A DNA stretch of 64,000 nucleotides from UBA2040 sp963977135 (lineage in GTDB: Bacteria; Bacteroidota; Bacteroidia; Flavobacteriales_D; Crocinitomicaceae): positions 78,216 through 142,215 of the forward strand of contig CAXBNN010000007.1 in the NCBI GenBank assembly GCA_963977135.1, read 5' to 3'. The notes below the pieces were generated by a model. That model made no database searches. It was not told the origin of the DNA and was given only the letters and a program-made list of their open reading frames with translations. The position numbers and the translations under genes are program-made. Positions 7,286 to 16,172 of this stretch are shown here, piece after piece; position 1 is the first letter of the stretch, and the number at the start of each line of letters is the position of its first letter.

Positions 7286-9130
7286 ATGTGCGGAATTGTT
7301 GCTTACATTGGTAAAAAAGAAGCGTATCCAATTTTAATAAAAGGATTACAGCGATTAGAATATAGAGGTTATGACAGTGCTGGAGTTGCATTGTTGTCAG
7401 ATGGTGACTTGAATCTATACAAGAAGCAAGGCAAGGTAGCCAATTTGGTTGAATTTGCCGCTGATAAAGACACGACTGGTCAAATAGGAATTGCACATAC
7501 GCGTTGGGCAACACATGGTGAACCAAACGACATTAATGCACATCCGCATATTTCAACAGAAGGAAATTTAGCTATTATTCATAACGGTATTATTGAAAAT
7601 TACGATGTACTTAAAGAAGAACTTATTAAAAGAGGTTATGTATTTAAAAGTGATACTGACACTGAAGTTTTAGTTCATCTAATTGATGATATACAAAAGA
7701 AAGAAGGAGTTTGGTTTGGAGAAGCTCTAAGAATAGCCTTGTTAAGTGTTACAGGCGCATATGCAATAGTTGCCATTTCAAAAGACAAACCCGATACTAT
7801 TGTTGCAGCTAGAAAATCCTCACCTTTAGTAGTAGGTATAGGAAAAGAAAATGACTTTTATTTGGCATCTGATGCTACACCAATTGTGGAGTATACAGAC
7901 AAAGTTGTTTATTTGGATGATGAAGAAATTGCTGTCATCAATTTGAAGGACGGAATGAAGCTTTGGAACATACAGGATGAAGAAAAAACCCCGTATGTAC
8001 AGCACTTAGAAATGCAATTAGAAGCATTGGAAAAAGGTGGATACGAGCATTTTATGTTGAAGGAAATTCATGAACAGCCAAGATCTATAAACGATTGTTT
8101 CCGCGGTCGCCTAAACGCAAACGAAGGTTGGGTTGAATTAGGTGGGATTAAAGATTATGAGCAACAATTAATCAATGCACAGCGCATTGTAATGGTTGCT
8201 TGTGGAACTTCATGGCACGCTTGTTTGGTTGGAGAATATTTATTCGAGGACTTAGCGCGAATAAACGTTGAAGTTGAATATGCCTCGGAATTTAGATATA
8301 GAAATCCTGTAATTAATGAAGGTGATATCGTAATTGCAGTTTCCCAATCAGGAGAAACAGCAGATACAATGGCAGCTTTGGAACTAGCCAAATCAAAAGG
8401 TGCAATAATTATTGGAATATGTAATGTTGTTGGTTCTTCAATTTCAAGAATTACTGATGCTGGTTCGTATACGCACGCAGGTCCAGAAATTGGTGTTGCA
8501 TCGACTAAAGCATTCACAGCTCAAGTTACAGTATTGACCTTGATGGCTTTGTCTATTGCTCACAAAAAAGGAACTTTAAGCGAAAGCAAGTTCAGAACAA
8601 TGCTCGCTGAGTTGGAGTTGATTCCAGACAAAGTGAAAAAAGTTCTTGAATCAAACGATCATATTGAAAGAATAGCAGCAGAATATAAAGATGCTAAAAA
8701 TGCGCTTTACCTTGGGAGAGGAAGTTCTTTCCCAGTTGCTTTAGAAGGCGCTTTGAAACTGAAAGAAATATCTTATATCCACGCAGAAGGGTATCCAGCA
8801 GCAGAAATGAAGCATGGACCAATTGCTTTGATTGATGAAGAAATGCCTGTGTTTGTTGTTGCAACGAAAGGTACTTCTTATGAGAAAGTTGTTTCGAATA
8901 TTCAAGAGGTAAAGGCTAGAAAAGGTAAGATAATTGCAATTGTTACTGAAGGTGATGTTCAAGTGAAAGCAATGGCTGATCATGTTATTGAGATTCCGGA
9001 TACGGATGAACATTTGGTGCCTTTGTTAGCTACCATTCCTTTTCAACTCTTATCTTATCACATTGCTGTTATGCGTGGTTGCAATGTTGATCAACCAAGA
9101 AACTTAGCGAAATCAGTCACCGTAGAATAA
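7286..9130 (+). CDS. glmS: GlmS, glutamine-fructose-6-phosphate aminotransferase (isomerising)
   Basis: Makes glucosamine-6-phosphate, the entry point to UDP-GlcNAc, peptidoglycan and lipid A. MCGIV at the start puts the glutaminase nucleophile at C2 after Met removal. The class-II amidotransferase domain (about 1-235) has RLEYRGYDSAG and HTRWATHG. Two SIS domains follow (about 285-420 and 455-600, with ACGTSWHA, SQSGETADT and GRGSSFPVALEGALKLKE). The C-terminus NLAKSVTVE is the conserved sugar-isomerase tail. Its 614 aa is full length. It is the last gene of a three-gene operon (5-bp gap). No glmS ribozyme is visible in the short gap. Confidence 0.97.
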   Translation: MCGIVAYIGKKEAYPILIKGLQRLEYRGYDSAGVALLSDGDLNLYKKQGKVANLVEFAADKDTTGQIGIAHTRWATHGEPNDINAHPHISTEGNLAIIHNGIIENYDVLKEELIKRGYVFKSDTDTEVLVHLIDDIQKKEGVWFGEALRIALLSVTGAYAIVAISKDKPDTIVAARKSSPLVVGIGKENDFYLASDATPIVEYTDKVVYLDDEEIAVINLKDGMKLWNIQDEEKTPYVQHLEMQLEALEKGGYEHFMLKEIHEQPRSINDCFRGRLNANEGWVELGGIKDYEQQLINAQRIVMVACGTSWHACLVGEYLFEDLARINVEVEYASEFRYRNPVINEGDIVIAVSQSGETADTMAALELAKSKGAIIIGICNVVGSSISRITDAGSYTHAGPEIGVASTKAFTAQVTVLTLMALSIAHKKGTLSESKFRTMLAELELIPDKVKKVLESNDHIERIAAEYKDAKNALYLGRGSSFPVALEGALKLKEISYIHAEGYPAAEMKHGPIALIDEEMPVFVVATKGTSYEKVVSNIQEVKARKGKIIAIVTEGDVQVKAMADHVIEIPDTDEHLVPLLATIPFQLLSYHIAVMRGCNVDQPRNLAKSVTVE

Positions 9131-9170
9131 TTAATTCTTTATTGTTTTGATATTCGGGATGGGAATTTTC

Positions 9171-9671
9171 TTAGTTTCCTCCGTAATCCATTACGCAGTA
9201 AATTTCTTCTGTTTCAGCATTTGTGCGAAATCCAAAACCGGTATTTGTAAAACTTTGGTTCAGTAAGTTAGCATTATGAGGTTTTGATGTTCGCCATAAT
9301 TGAAACATGTCTTCGGCAATTGCTTCGATATTTAGAGCGGAAATATCGCCATAGGTCTTAAGACAATTCTCGCCATAACTCATGTAGCTTTTTTCAGAAA
9401 AAACTTTTATTCTATCCCGAGTCGTTCTGAGTTTTTTATCTGGTTGTTCATGGGAAAGTTTGCCAATTTTGAAAAGATAGTCGCATTGGTTTTGAGCTGA
9501 AATTTGAAGTCCATTCTCAATTGTTAAAATACTGAGCCTCTTTTTAATCCTGTAGTCATTTACTTTTTTTAAAAGAGCATCTTGTATATGCGAAATTGCT
9601 TTGCTGTTATCTTGATTAACTGTTAATGAGCTAAAGAAAAATGCTAGAATTAAAAAAAGGAAAAATTTCAT
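9171..9671 (-). CDS. Secreted CAP-domain (SCP/PR-1-like) protein
   Basis: A 166-aa protein with an N-terminal signal peptide (hydrophobic residues 3-15) and a single CAP domain. VNDYRIKKRLSILTIENGLQISAQNQ is the first helix region. SHEQP, YGEN and an SKPHNANLLNQ segment, with the FGFRTN...YCVMDYGG C-terminal strand, are the remaining CAP signatures. Bacterial CAP proteins are extracytoplasmic and of varied or unknown function. It converges with glmS (40-bp gap, no obvious terminator). The minus-strand run of envelope genes begins upstream of it. Confidence 0.8.
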   Translation of the reverse strand: MKFFLFLILAFFFSSLTVNQDNSKAISHIQDALLKKVNDYRIKKRLSILTIENGLQISAQNQCDYLFKIGKLSHEQPDKKLRTTRDRIKVFSEKSYMSYGENCLKTYGDISALNIEAIAEDMFQLWRTSKPHNANLLNQSFTNTGFGFRTNAETEEIYCVMDYGGN

Positions 9672-9711
9672 GTTTTGTCTGTTTTATTATAACAACGCTA
9701 AGAAAAGATTG

Positions 9712-10734
9712 TTACAACAATAATGCCGCAGAAATTCGCTTTGCAATTAAACGGCGACCATGCTCTTTGTAATGCTCCGATGTCCAGTCTTGATCAATAA
9801 ATTGGTCATTTTGGAGTAAGCTTAAATTGTCCACAACGATTACTTTTTGGTTTAGATAACGATTCTGTAAAAGTTTAGAATTAGCCGTCATTATTTCTAC
9901 CAGTTTTTTCCCAGCAAGTTGTTCAGCGCGATCTACATTTTCTGGAAGTATATGAAAAACGATTTTCCAGCCTCTGTTTTTTGCAAGATCAACGATTTTA
10001 TCAAAATCCTTTATTCGTGGATTTGTTGTCGGGTCAATTCGGAATGCATATGACTTAATATATTGACTTGCCAGTTCGCGTATTTGAGCAGTTTTAAGCT
10101 CCTTACGGACCTTTTCTCCAATTTTGATAATATCCTTTTCCCACTCAGAAGCCGTCACATAGGGAAAGTCTTTTGGTAGGTTTAATTTGTCAGACTCCAA
10201 ATGAGATTTATATCTTTTTTCTCTAATATTTGCAGGAGTTGTATCGTAGTTTTTAAACCCTAATAAAAAACGATTCACTAATGGTGGAAACGGACGTAAT
10301 AAAACCATCTCTTTTTGTAATGGCGTTTCTAGGTTGGAATTTATCCAATCGGGACCAAATGATCTCAGATTCATTGTGATGATTATCGTTTCTACAGAAT
10401 TTTTTTGTGGTATTGCCCGCAATAAATCATAATAAATTCCGGCGTGACCCGCTTTCTTTGAAAAATCGATAACCGTTGTTTTTGGTAATTCTTCATTTAG
10501 AAATTGGCTTATGAATCGTTTGTCATTGTCGTCTTTGAAAAAGGATATGTTTGATGACTCGCCGCAATAAACAACCTCAGCTTTTTTAGTTATGATTTCT
10601 CGAATGGTATTAATGTCTGGCGAATAAGCTTGAAGATCTTTTTCGAAAAACCATTCACTATAAATAAAGTTTGAGGCTAGGATAATTAACCCGAGAGCAC
10701 CAACTTTTAACGCTATGTTTTTCCCAAGATTCAT
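9712..10734 (-). CDS. SGNH-hydrolase-like partner of the MBOAT acyltransferase
   Basis: A 340-aa protein with one N-terminal membrane anchor (about 8-24) and an extracytoplasmic domain. VVYCGESSN (55-62) resembles the first SGNH block with S60. TSEHYKEHGRRLIAKRI near the C-terminus resembles the final D-x-x-H block. It overlaps the MBOAT gene by one base, the arrangement of AlgI/AlgJ and DltB/DltD pairs, in which the anchored SGNH-like protein transfers the acyl group to its polymer. The acceptor is unknown. Sequence similarity to known DltD/AlgJ proteins is weak by eye, so the family call rests partly on context. Confidence 0.65.
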   Translation of the reverse strand: MNLGKNIALKVGALGLIILASNFIYSEWFFEKDLQAYSPDINTIREIITKKAEVVYCGESSNISFFKDDNDKRFISQFLNEELPKTTVIDFSKKAGHAGIYYDLLRAIPQKNSVETIIITMNLRSFGPDWINSNLETPLQKEMVLLRPFPPLVNRFLLGFKNYDTTPANIREKRYKSHLESDKLNLPKDFPYVTASEWEKDIIKIGEKVRKELKTAQIRELASQYIKSYAFRIDPTTNPRIKDFDKIVDLAKNRGWKIVFHILPENVDRAEQLAGKKLVEIMTANSKLLQNRYLNQKVIVVDNLSLLQNDQFIDQDWTSEHYKEHGRRLIAKRISAALLL

Positions 10735-12140
10735 TAAAACTGAAAATAGATGAATGGATAATTTTCGACTCCAGATGATGTAATCGTCATGAAAATAAGG
10801 ATTCCATAAATAGACCAGCGGATTGGAACGGCAATATTACTGCACCATTTGTCGAAGCGTGTTTTAAAAAGGAGTGTATCTAAAAGAATGAATCCAGCTA
10901 AATACATCCAAATGGTCGATCCAATATCTAGGTTGCTTTTTAGTGAATTGTTCGATATCATAGCTTTGAAAATCGACAGGGCATGGTCTAAATTTTCGGC
11001 TCTAAAAAACACCCAAATGAAACTAACCAAAACGAAAGTGAAAAGTATTTTAAGTCCTTTTGAAATTAAAGTTTCTGACTTTTCTCTAGAAGGCATTATT
11101 TTTTTAATCAGGGATTCAATGAGGTAAAGCAATCCGTGCAAAGCACCCCAAATTACAAAAGTCCAATTTGCTCCATGCCAAATTCCACTAACGATGAAAA
11201 CAACCAAAATATTCAGGATCCAACGTGCAATTTTAACTTGGTTTCCACCCAAGGGGAAGTAGAGATAATCGCGAAACCATGTAGAGAGGGATATGTGCCA
11301 ACGTTGCCAAAATTCCGAAATGCTTTTCGCCAAATAAGGATTTTTAAAATTATCCATAATTGAGAATCCCATTGCTTTTGCGCAGCCTACTGCAATTGTG
11401 GAGTAACCTAAAAAGTCACAATAAATTTGAAATGAATAAAAGAAAATTGCGGATAATATAGTTCCAGAATTCTGGGTTTCTGGATTGGCATAAACATCGT
11501 CAACAATAGGAGCCAAGTTATCGGCAATGACCATTTTCACGAACAAACCAAAAAGAATTAAGCGCAACCCATCAACCAGATTTTGAAGTTTGAAAGCCTT
11601 AAATTCTCGGAATTGTGGCAACAAACTTTGTGGTCTTTCAATTGGTCCTGTCACCAACTGTGGATAAAACATTACGTAGAGAGAATACAGTCCAAAATGC
11701 CGCTCAGCCTTTTGTTTTCCTCGGTATACTTCTATGACATAACTCAAACTTTGAAAGGTGTGAAAAGACAAACCGATTGGGAGTATAATATCAAATATTC
11801 TTTTTGGATAATAGAACCCAAAATAATCACTCAACGAAACCATGTTCTCATTGAAAAAAGTGAAGTATTTGAAGACAAAAAGAACTAAACAGGTTGATAC
11901 GATACTAATAATCAGATAGACTTTTCGCCGTTTCCCTTCAGATTTTTCAATGTATATTCCGGCTAAATAGTCAATAATAATGGTTATCAGCAGAATAAAA
12001 ATGTACTCTGGCACGAAGAACATATAAAATACGCAGCTTGCCAATAGCAAATGAATCCAGCGGTATTTCTGAGAAAGTAAATAGAATAGAAGTGTAACTA
12101 GCGGAAAGAAAAAAATGAATTCAATCGAGTTAAACAGCAT
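10734..12140 (-). CDS. MBOAT-family O-acyltransferase (AlgI/DltB-like)
   Basis: Multi-pass inner-membrane acyltransferase of 468 aa. It opens with MLFNSIEFIFFFP, the usual start of Bacteroidota AlgI-like proteins. FWQRWHISLSTWFRDYLY carries H282 and GIWHGANWTFVIWGALHG carries H322, the expected catalytic histidine. Together with the SGNH-like protein encoded next (1-bp overlap) it should pass acetyl or acyl groups across the membrane to an exported glycan. No glycan-polymerising alginate-type genes are adjacent, so the acceptor could be LPS, exopolysaccharide or peptidoglycan. Confidence 0.9.
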   Translation of the reverse strand: MLFNSIEFIFFFPLVTLLFYLLSQKYRWIHLLLASCVFYMFFVPEYIFILLITIIIDYLAGIYIEKSEGKRRKVYLIISIVSTCLVLFVFKYFTFFNENMVSLSDYFGFYYPKRIFDIILPIGLSFHTFQSLSYVIEVYRGKQKAERHFGLYSLYVMFYPQLVTGPIERPQSLLPQFREFKAFKLQNLVDGLRLILFGLFVKMVIADNLAPIVDDVYANPETQNSGTILSAIFFYSFQIYCDFLGYSTIAVGCAKAMGFSIMDNFKNPYLAKSISEFWQRWHISLSTWFRDYLYFPLGGNQVKIARWILNILVVFIVSGIWHGANWTFVIWGALHGLLYLIESLIKKIMPSREKSETLISKGLKILFTFVLVSFIWVFFRAENLDHALSIFKAMISNNSLKSNLDIGSTIWMYLAGFILLDTLLFKTRFDKWCSNIAVPIRWSIYGILIFMTITSSGVENYPFIYFQF

Positions 12141-12178
12141 AATTTATCAAGCGTTAATTCAGGAGAATTATTGTTCAA

Positions 12179-12775
12179 TTATTTGAATCGGAGCGAATGA
12201 AACATCTTCAAGGCTAAAATTTCTATGGTATCTCTATCGTTTCCTAAAAAGCTGATGTACACATCGGCCTCGAAGTTTTTATGCAAAACCATCATCAGAC
12301 AGTATTTGTACTCTGGACTAAAGGATTCAGATTTCAAGGTAAAATAAGTAACTGCACCAGCATCAGCATTGAATTCTTTGTTCACTGCATCTACCGATAT
12401 TATTCTTCCAGCTGGTACTTCGGCTTTTTCTAATTTTGAAAGGCTACGAATGTTTTCGTTGTATTTTTCTTCCCAATAGAAGTTCGGGTGAACTAATTTT
12501 ACAGTTGGTTTTTTAATGTTTTTCTTGAATTCTTTTAGTTTATCATCCAAGGGATAAATTGTGTATCTCACTTCAAAAGTGTCTAAACCATGTATAAGAG
12601 CAAAGTCATAATCCATTTCAGAATTTGGGACAATTGATACTTCAGCAAAACCTTGAGGGATTGTAAATTCTAACTTGTTTTTTTTAAGCGTTCTTTTCGC
12701 TTTAGAGTTGATTTGAGACTGAACCGGAAAAGTGGTAAAGCAAAGAATGGAAATAATTAGAAGTTTGAAACTCAT
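12179..12775 (-). CDS. Exported protein of unknown function
   Basis: A 198-aa protein with a cleavable signal peptide (about 1-20, ending in PVQSQ). The mature part has basic residues KAKRTLKKNK, then alternating strands (EFTIPQGFAEVSI, DTFEVRYTIYPL, AVTYFTLKSE). I do not recognise a domain. It lies 38 bases upstream of the MBOAT gene on the same strand and could be in the same transcript, but it has no visible link to acylation. It ends with a serine/phenylalanine-rich segment, MFHSLRFK, with no sorting domain. Confidence 0.65.
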   Translation of the reverse strand: MSFKLLIISILCFTTFPVQSQINSKAKRTLKKNKLEFTIPQGFAEVSIVPNSEMDYDFALIHGLDTFEVRYTIYPLDDKLKEFKKNIKKPTVKLVHPNFYWEEKYNENIRSLSKLEKAEVPAGRIISVDAVNKEFNADAGAVTYFTLKSESFSPEYKYCLMMVLHKNFEADVYISFLGNDRDTIEILALKMFHSLRFK

Positions 12776-12841
12776 ATTCGTTTTTATCAGAGTTCAATGT
12801 TACGAATTTCTAAGCTTTTGACCTTCCATAAATAGAACTAT

Positions 12842-14248
12842 TTAATTGTGCAATGCTCGGTTTCTAAACGATCTGACAAAATCAATAAATTTTTGAATAT
12901 CGTCTTTATTAGTGGCTAGCCCAACGCTTATTCTAGTTGCTCCGCGCAGTTTGCCATAAAAATTTGTACGATCTCCAAAGTTTCCATCACCGTGTTCCGT
13001 GAAGTATTTGCTCAATTCTTCTGAAGAAATTCCAGAGTTTAATTCGTCCAAACCTGGATTGCAAAAACATCCCGTTCGAATAGAAATTTTTTCTTTATTA
13101 GCTTTTTCTTCTACCTGTTCTATTGGGAAGAGGTTGCCGTCTTTATCTAGGAAATTCATGATTAATGTCCCGCCAACATTTTTTCTATTTTTTGGACCAT
13201 ATATTTGCAGAACAGAAGAGCCATTATCATGTCGAATAGAGCTTAACTCTCGATACAAGGTTTCACTTAATGCTGATACTCTTTCGGTAATACGGTGCAT
13301 TCCGATTGCTTCAAGATAATCCAAGCCAATTTTTATTGCGGGAATATCCAAATAGTTGATCGTTCCATCTTCAAATCGTTCATGATCGTCAACTAGCCAA
13401 TGTTTCTGAGCTTTCACACCAACCATTTGAACAGTTCCTCCAGCAAACCATGGTTTTTGCAATTTCTCAAATTTGCTTTTTTTGATTAACAAACAGCCTA
13501 AGCCCGTAGGATAACCAAACATTTTGTAAAATGAAAGGGAAACATAACAGGGTTTAACTTTTGATAAATCCAATTTAGATGTTGGCACAAATGCCGCAGC
13601 ATCGAGCAATACGTCCCAGCCTTTTTTATGTGCTTTGTCTATCCATCCAAGATCATGTTTTACGCCAGAAACGTTTGATTGAGCAGGAAATGCAAACAAT
13701 TTCGATTCCGAATCACTTCCTTTATCCAATTGCTCATTTAATTTTTCTGCATCGATACTCAAGTCTGATGCTTGTAAATAACCGTACTCAAACTCACCAC
13801 CTTTACTTTTGCAATATTCACGTATTCCGTTTACCGAATTGTGGTTATCTGTCAATAATAAATAGCGAGAATTTTTTCCAAAGGGGTAGCTTTCACCAAC
13901 GATTCTTAATGCGCCAGATGCATTTGGCGTGAAAATACAATGGTAATCGTCCTCGGCATTGAAAAAACGTAAAACTGCATTTCTAGCTTCAGCAACCAAT
14001 AGGGTAGAAGCTAAAGAAGTTGGATTAGTTGAATGAGGATTGCCAAAAACATTGTCGCGTAGCATTCTTTGGTGCTTATCCAATTGCGATTTTGCGTACA
14101 AATTTCCGCCTGTATAATCCAAATAAGTGTTGCCAGTTTCATCCAAACGCGCATATTCTTTTTGACGCAATTCTTGGAAAAAAGACTCGAAAGGTATGGT
14201 ATCAACTCCTTTAACAACTATTTTATTTTTGGCAAACGGAAATTTCAT
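12842..14248 (-). CDS. Class V aminotransferase, molybdenum-cofactor-sulfurase-like
   Basis: PLP enzyme of 468 aa. LDYTGGNLYAKSQ (43-55), NASGALRIVGE (109-119), LLDAAAFVPTS with D217, and SLSFYKMFGYPTG with the PLP lysine K242. The C-terminal TGCFCNPG motif is the one found in the NifS-like domain of eukaryotic MoCo sulfurases. Likely reaction: cysteine desulfuration to a persulfide. No molybdoenzyme, MOSC domain or Fe-S assembly genes are nearby, so the sulfur acceptor is unknown. Cytoplasmic, with no signal peptide. Confidence 0.8.
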   Translation of the reverse strand: MKFPFAKNKIVVKGVDTIPFESFFQELRQKEYARLDETGNTYLDYTGGNLYAKSQLDKHQRMLRDNVFGNPHSTNPTSLASTLLVAEARNAVLRFFNAEDDYHCIFTPNASGALRIVGESYPFGKNSRYLLLTDNHNSVNGIREYCKSKGGEFEYGYLQASDLSIDAEKLNEQLDKGSDSESKLFAFPAQSNVSGVKHDLGWIDKAHKKGWDVLLDAAAFVPTSKLDLSKVKPCYVSLSFYKMFGYPTGLGCLLIKKSKFEKLQKPWFAGGTVQMVGVKAQKHWLVDDHERFEDGTINYLDIPAIKIGLDYLEAIGMHRITERVSALSETLYRELSSIRHDNGSSVLQIYGPKNRKNVGGTLIMNFLDKDGNLFPIEQVEEKANKEKISIRTGCFCNPGLDELNSGISSEELSKYFTEHGDGNFGDRTNFYGKLRGATRISVGLATNKDDIQKFIDFVRSFRNRALHN

Positions 14249-14406
14249 TGTGATGTTTGTGTTTAGCGCTTAAAGGTAAGTTATTCTGCGGTGAATACTA
14301 AATTATTCCGTGGTATAAATGACTTGACTTCTTGAAAAGCTAATTGGATTTTATAACTGTTTTTAGAAAAGATGAGCAATATTTCGATTTTCTGAATTTT
14401 TCCTTT

Positions 14407-14691
14407 TCAAGAAGATGGTTCTGCTTTTTTTAGTTTTTCGTAGCGTTTATTTTGGATAAACCATATCAATAAACCGTATCCGATTCCTCCAATTTGCCAA
14501 AAGAAAAACGATAATATATATTTATTGACGCTCATTGGATTTTCATTGTAGTTGAGAAAGTAGTTTGTTACTCCCATAAATAGAAACATGAAAATCCCCC
14601 AGCTAATTGCATTTTTTAAAACATACTGCAGTTTACCTTTTTCAAGATGCTTTTCCCAAATAGAAAGAAATTTTTCGTCAGCCTTTTTCAT
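14407..14691 (-). CDS. Small two-helix membrane protein
   Basis: Ninety-four residues with two hydrophobic segments (about 29-44 and 61-79) between basic tails; both termini are probably cytoplasmic. No family recognised. An upstream in-frame start at 14706 exists, but it lies inside the U-tract of the terminator of the preceding gene (14705-14732), so the Met at 14691 is the better start. Confidence 0.6.
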   Translation of the reverse strand: MKKADEKFLSIWEKHLEKGKLQYVLKNAISWGIFMFLFMGVTNYFLNYNENPMSVNKYILSFFFWQIGGIGYGLLIWFIQNKRYEKLKKAEPSS

Positions 14692-14704
14692 AAAATAAAT
14701 GTAC

Positions 14705-14732
14705 AAAAAAAGCCCAACTTTTCAGTTAAGCT
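14705..14732 (-). terminator. Intrinsic terminator with GAAA tetraloop
   Basis: On the minus strand: AGCTTAACT, loop GAAA, AGTTGGGCT (nine pairs, two of them G-U), then T7. It ends the transcript of the DUF937-like gene at 14757-15212 and separates it from the small membrane-protein gene. Confidence 0.85.
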
Positions 14733-14756
14733 CCTTCTTTTCAATATTTTCAAAAA

Positions 14757-15212
14757 CTATTTCTTTCCGAAAAAGCCTGTCAATTTCCCTAATATGCCGC
14801 TTGCTCCGCCACCTTTGGCATCGCCACCTCCAGTAACCATTGATAAAAGAGAACTAATATCGAAATTGCTACCTAATTTATCACCGAATAGGCTTGTAAC
14901 TTTACTCATAATCATGTCTTTTATTCCAGCAGCTTTGCTTTCATCAATTCCTAGTGAAGAAGAGAATTTAGAAATTAAGTCGCCTCCAATCTTATCCAAC
15001 ATACTGTTTCCGGATTCATCGTTAGCGCTTGCAGAAAACAAATTCATTATGCCTTCCATTCCTCCACCTGTTGATTCTTTTGAGATTGTTTTCTTAAGTG
15101 TATCACCAGTAATGCTAATTGCTTTATCGGTTTGACCTTTGTCTAAACCGAATTTGGACATTAAATCACCACCCAATTCACTTTTTACTTTTTCTAAAAT
15201 ATCTTCTAACAT
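14757..15212 (-). CDS. DUF937-like Gly/Ser-rich protein
   Basis: A 151-aa soluble protein with no signal peptide. It is rich in Gly, Ser, Lys and Asp and is arranged as short amphipathic helices joined by GG linkers. LGGDLMSKFGLD and GGDLISKFSSSLGID are two related helix-turn units, about residues 13-24 and 79-93, suggesting internal duplication. The GGGDAKGGGASGILGKL tail is low complexity. The overall look matches DUF937/YidB-like proteins of Bacteroidota, whose function is unknown. It is probably a monocistronic gene with its own terminator. Confidence 0.6.
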   Translation of the reverse strand: MLEDILEKVKSELGGDLMSKFGLDKGQTDKAISITGDTLKKTISKESTGGGMEGIMNLFSASANDESGNSMLDKIGGDLISKFSSSLGIDESKAAGIKDMIMSKVTSLFGDKLGSNFDISSLLSMVTGGGDAKGGGASGILGKLTGFFGKK

Positions 15213-15258
15213 GTTGTTTATTTGTGTTTACTCAAAGATAATAAAAATTAATTTTTGC

Positions 15259-15792
15259 TTAGGTTTTCAAAATGTCTGTACCGTATACCACGACATTCAT
15301 GCCCATAAATTCAGTTTTAAGAATTGGCTTCATTCCGTTTCGCTCTGCAACACGGAAAGAAGAAGTGTTGTCCTTGTGAATAATAGAAATGAACCTGTTT
15401 GCAATTTTTGTCTCTATTCCAAATTTTTTTATTTGTTGCGCCGCTTCGGTTGCATATCCCTTTCCCCAATATTTTGCTTTGAAGGAGTAACCAATTTCGA
15501 ATTCTACTTTGTCCTCGATTTTACGAGTAATTATTCCAGTTAGTCCGATGAGATCTCCACTTGTCTTTTCAATTACAGCAAGTAATCCGTTTTTATCTTC
15601 GTTGTATCGTTGCAACTGTCTTTCAATAGTTTCAATTGCCAACTCCATTTTGTCTTTTTTAGGATCCAGACCAAGGAAATGAATCCGGTCGTTGTTCACA
15701 AAAAACTCTTCCCATGATTTTGTATCTTCAAAAGTTAGCCCACGAAAAGTTAACCGTTCACTTTCTTGATTGAAGTAATTCATGTTTGTCAT
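15259..15792 (-). CDS. GNAT-family N-acetyltransferase (RimJ/RimL type)
   Basis: A 177-aa acetyl-CoA-dependent acyltransferase. Typical parts are ESERLTFRGLTFEDTKSWEEFF at the start, DLIGLTGIITRKIE, and the acetyl-CoA loop region FKAKYWGKGYATEAAQQI. RFISIIHKDNTSSFRVAERNGM follows. The acceptor is unknown; relatives modify ribosomal proteins, aminoglycosides or small amines. I set the start at 15792, because its ATG overlaps the TGA of the preceding lipoprotein gene as ATGA. That implies translational coupling. Confidence 0.85.
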   Translation of the reverse strand: MTNMNYFNQESERLTFRGLTFEDTKSWEEFFVNNDRIHFLGLDPKKDKMELAIETIERQLQRYNEDKNGLLAVIEKTSGDLIGLTGIITRKIEDKVEFEIGYSFKAKYWGKGYATEAAQQIKKFGIETKIANRFISIIHKDNTSSFRVAERNGMKPILKTEFMGMNVVVYGTDILKT

Positions 15793-16124
15793 AAATTGTC
15801 TTCGGGTTTCCAGATTAACACTTCGTTTTGTAGATCTAAGTTTTTGCATTTTCCATCTCCTTTGCCAGTGAAGCCTCCGCTCGGAGCACAGATATAATTG
15901 CATTCTTCATCGTAAAGTTCGGTGAACATGTCGCAACAACCTGGAGAAATAAGATATACTTTTTCACCATGATTTTCATATCGATAGACAAAAGCTGAAT
16001 TGTCATCGTTCTTTTTTAATTCCACAATTTTATCCTCAATACAAGATGGTGTGCCTTTTGGATAGTTTGATTTAGCGCAGGAAAAACTGAAAAGCAGAAT
16101 TAAAAGAGATAAAATGATTTTCAT
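15789..16124 (-). CDS. Small lipoprotein, DUF6970-like
   Basis: A 111-aa lipoprotein: short signal (hydrophobic 3-14) and lipobox SFSC at residues 13-16. The mature part holds several cysteines, CIEDKI, PGCCDMFTELYDEECNYICAP and KCKN, probably disulfide-bonded. The Gly-rich GGFTGKGDGKC segment is characteristic of a small Bacteroidota family that I recall as DUF6970; I could not check this. Coupled by ATGA overlap to the GNAT gene downstream. Function unknown. Confidence 0.7.
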   Translation of the reverse strand: MKIILSLLILLFSFSCAKSNYPKGTPSCIEDKIVELKKNDDNSAFVYRYENHGEKVYLISPGCCDMFTELYDEECNYICAPSGGFTGKGDGKCKNLDLQNEVLIWKPEDNL

Positions 16125-16172
16125 AATGCGGTGTTTATTTACCGAATTTACAAAATTTCATTTTTAATGAAC

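Noticed and set aside
8155..9013. Antisense open frames inside glmS
   Set aside because: They mirror the glmS coding strand, have no domain, and lie entirely within a conserved gene.
15793..15903. Longer start for the GNAT protein
   Set aside because: The extra 37 residues are the lipoprotein gene in another frame; the ATGA junction at 15792 is a standard coupling.
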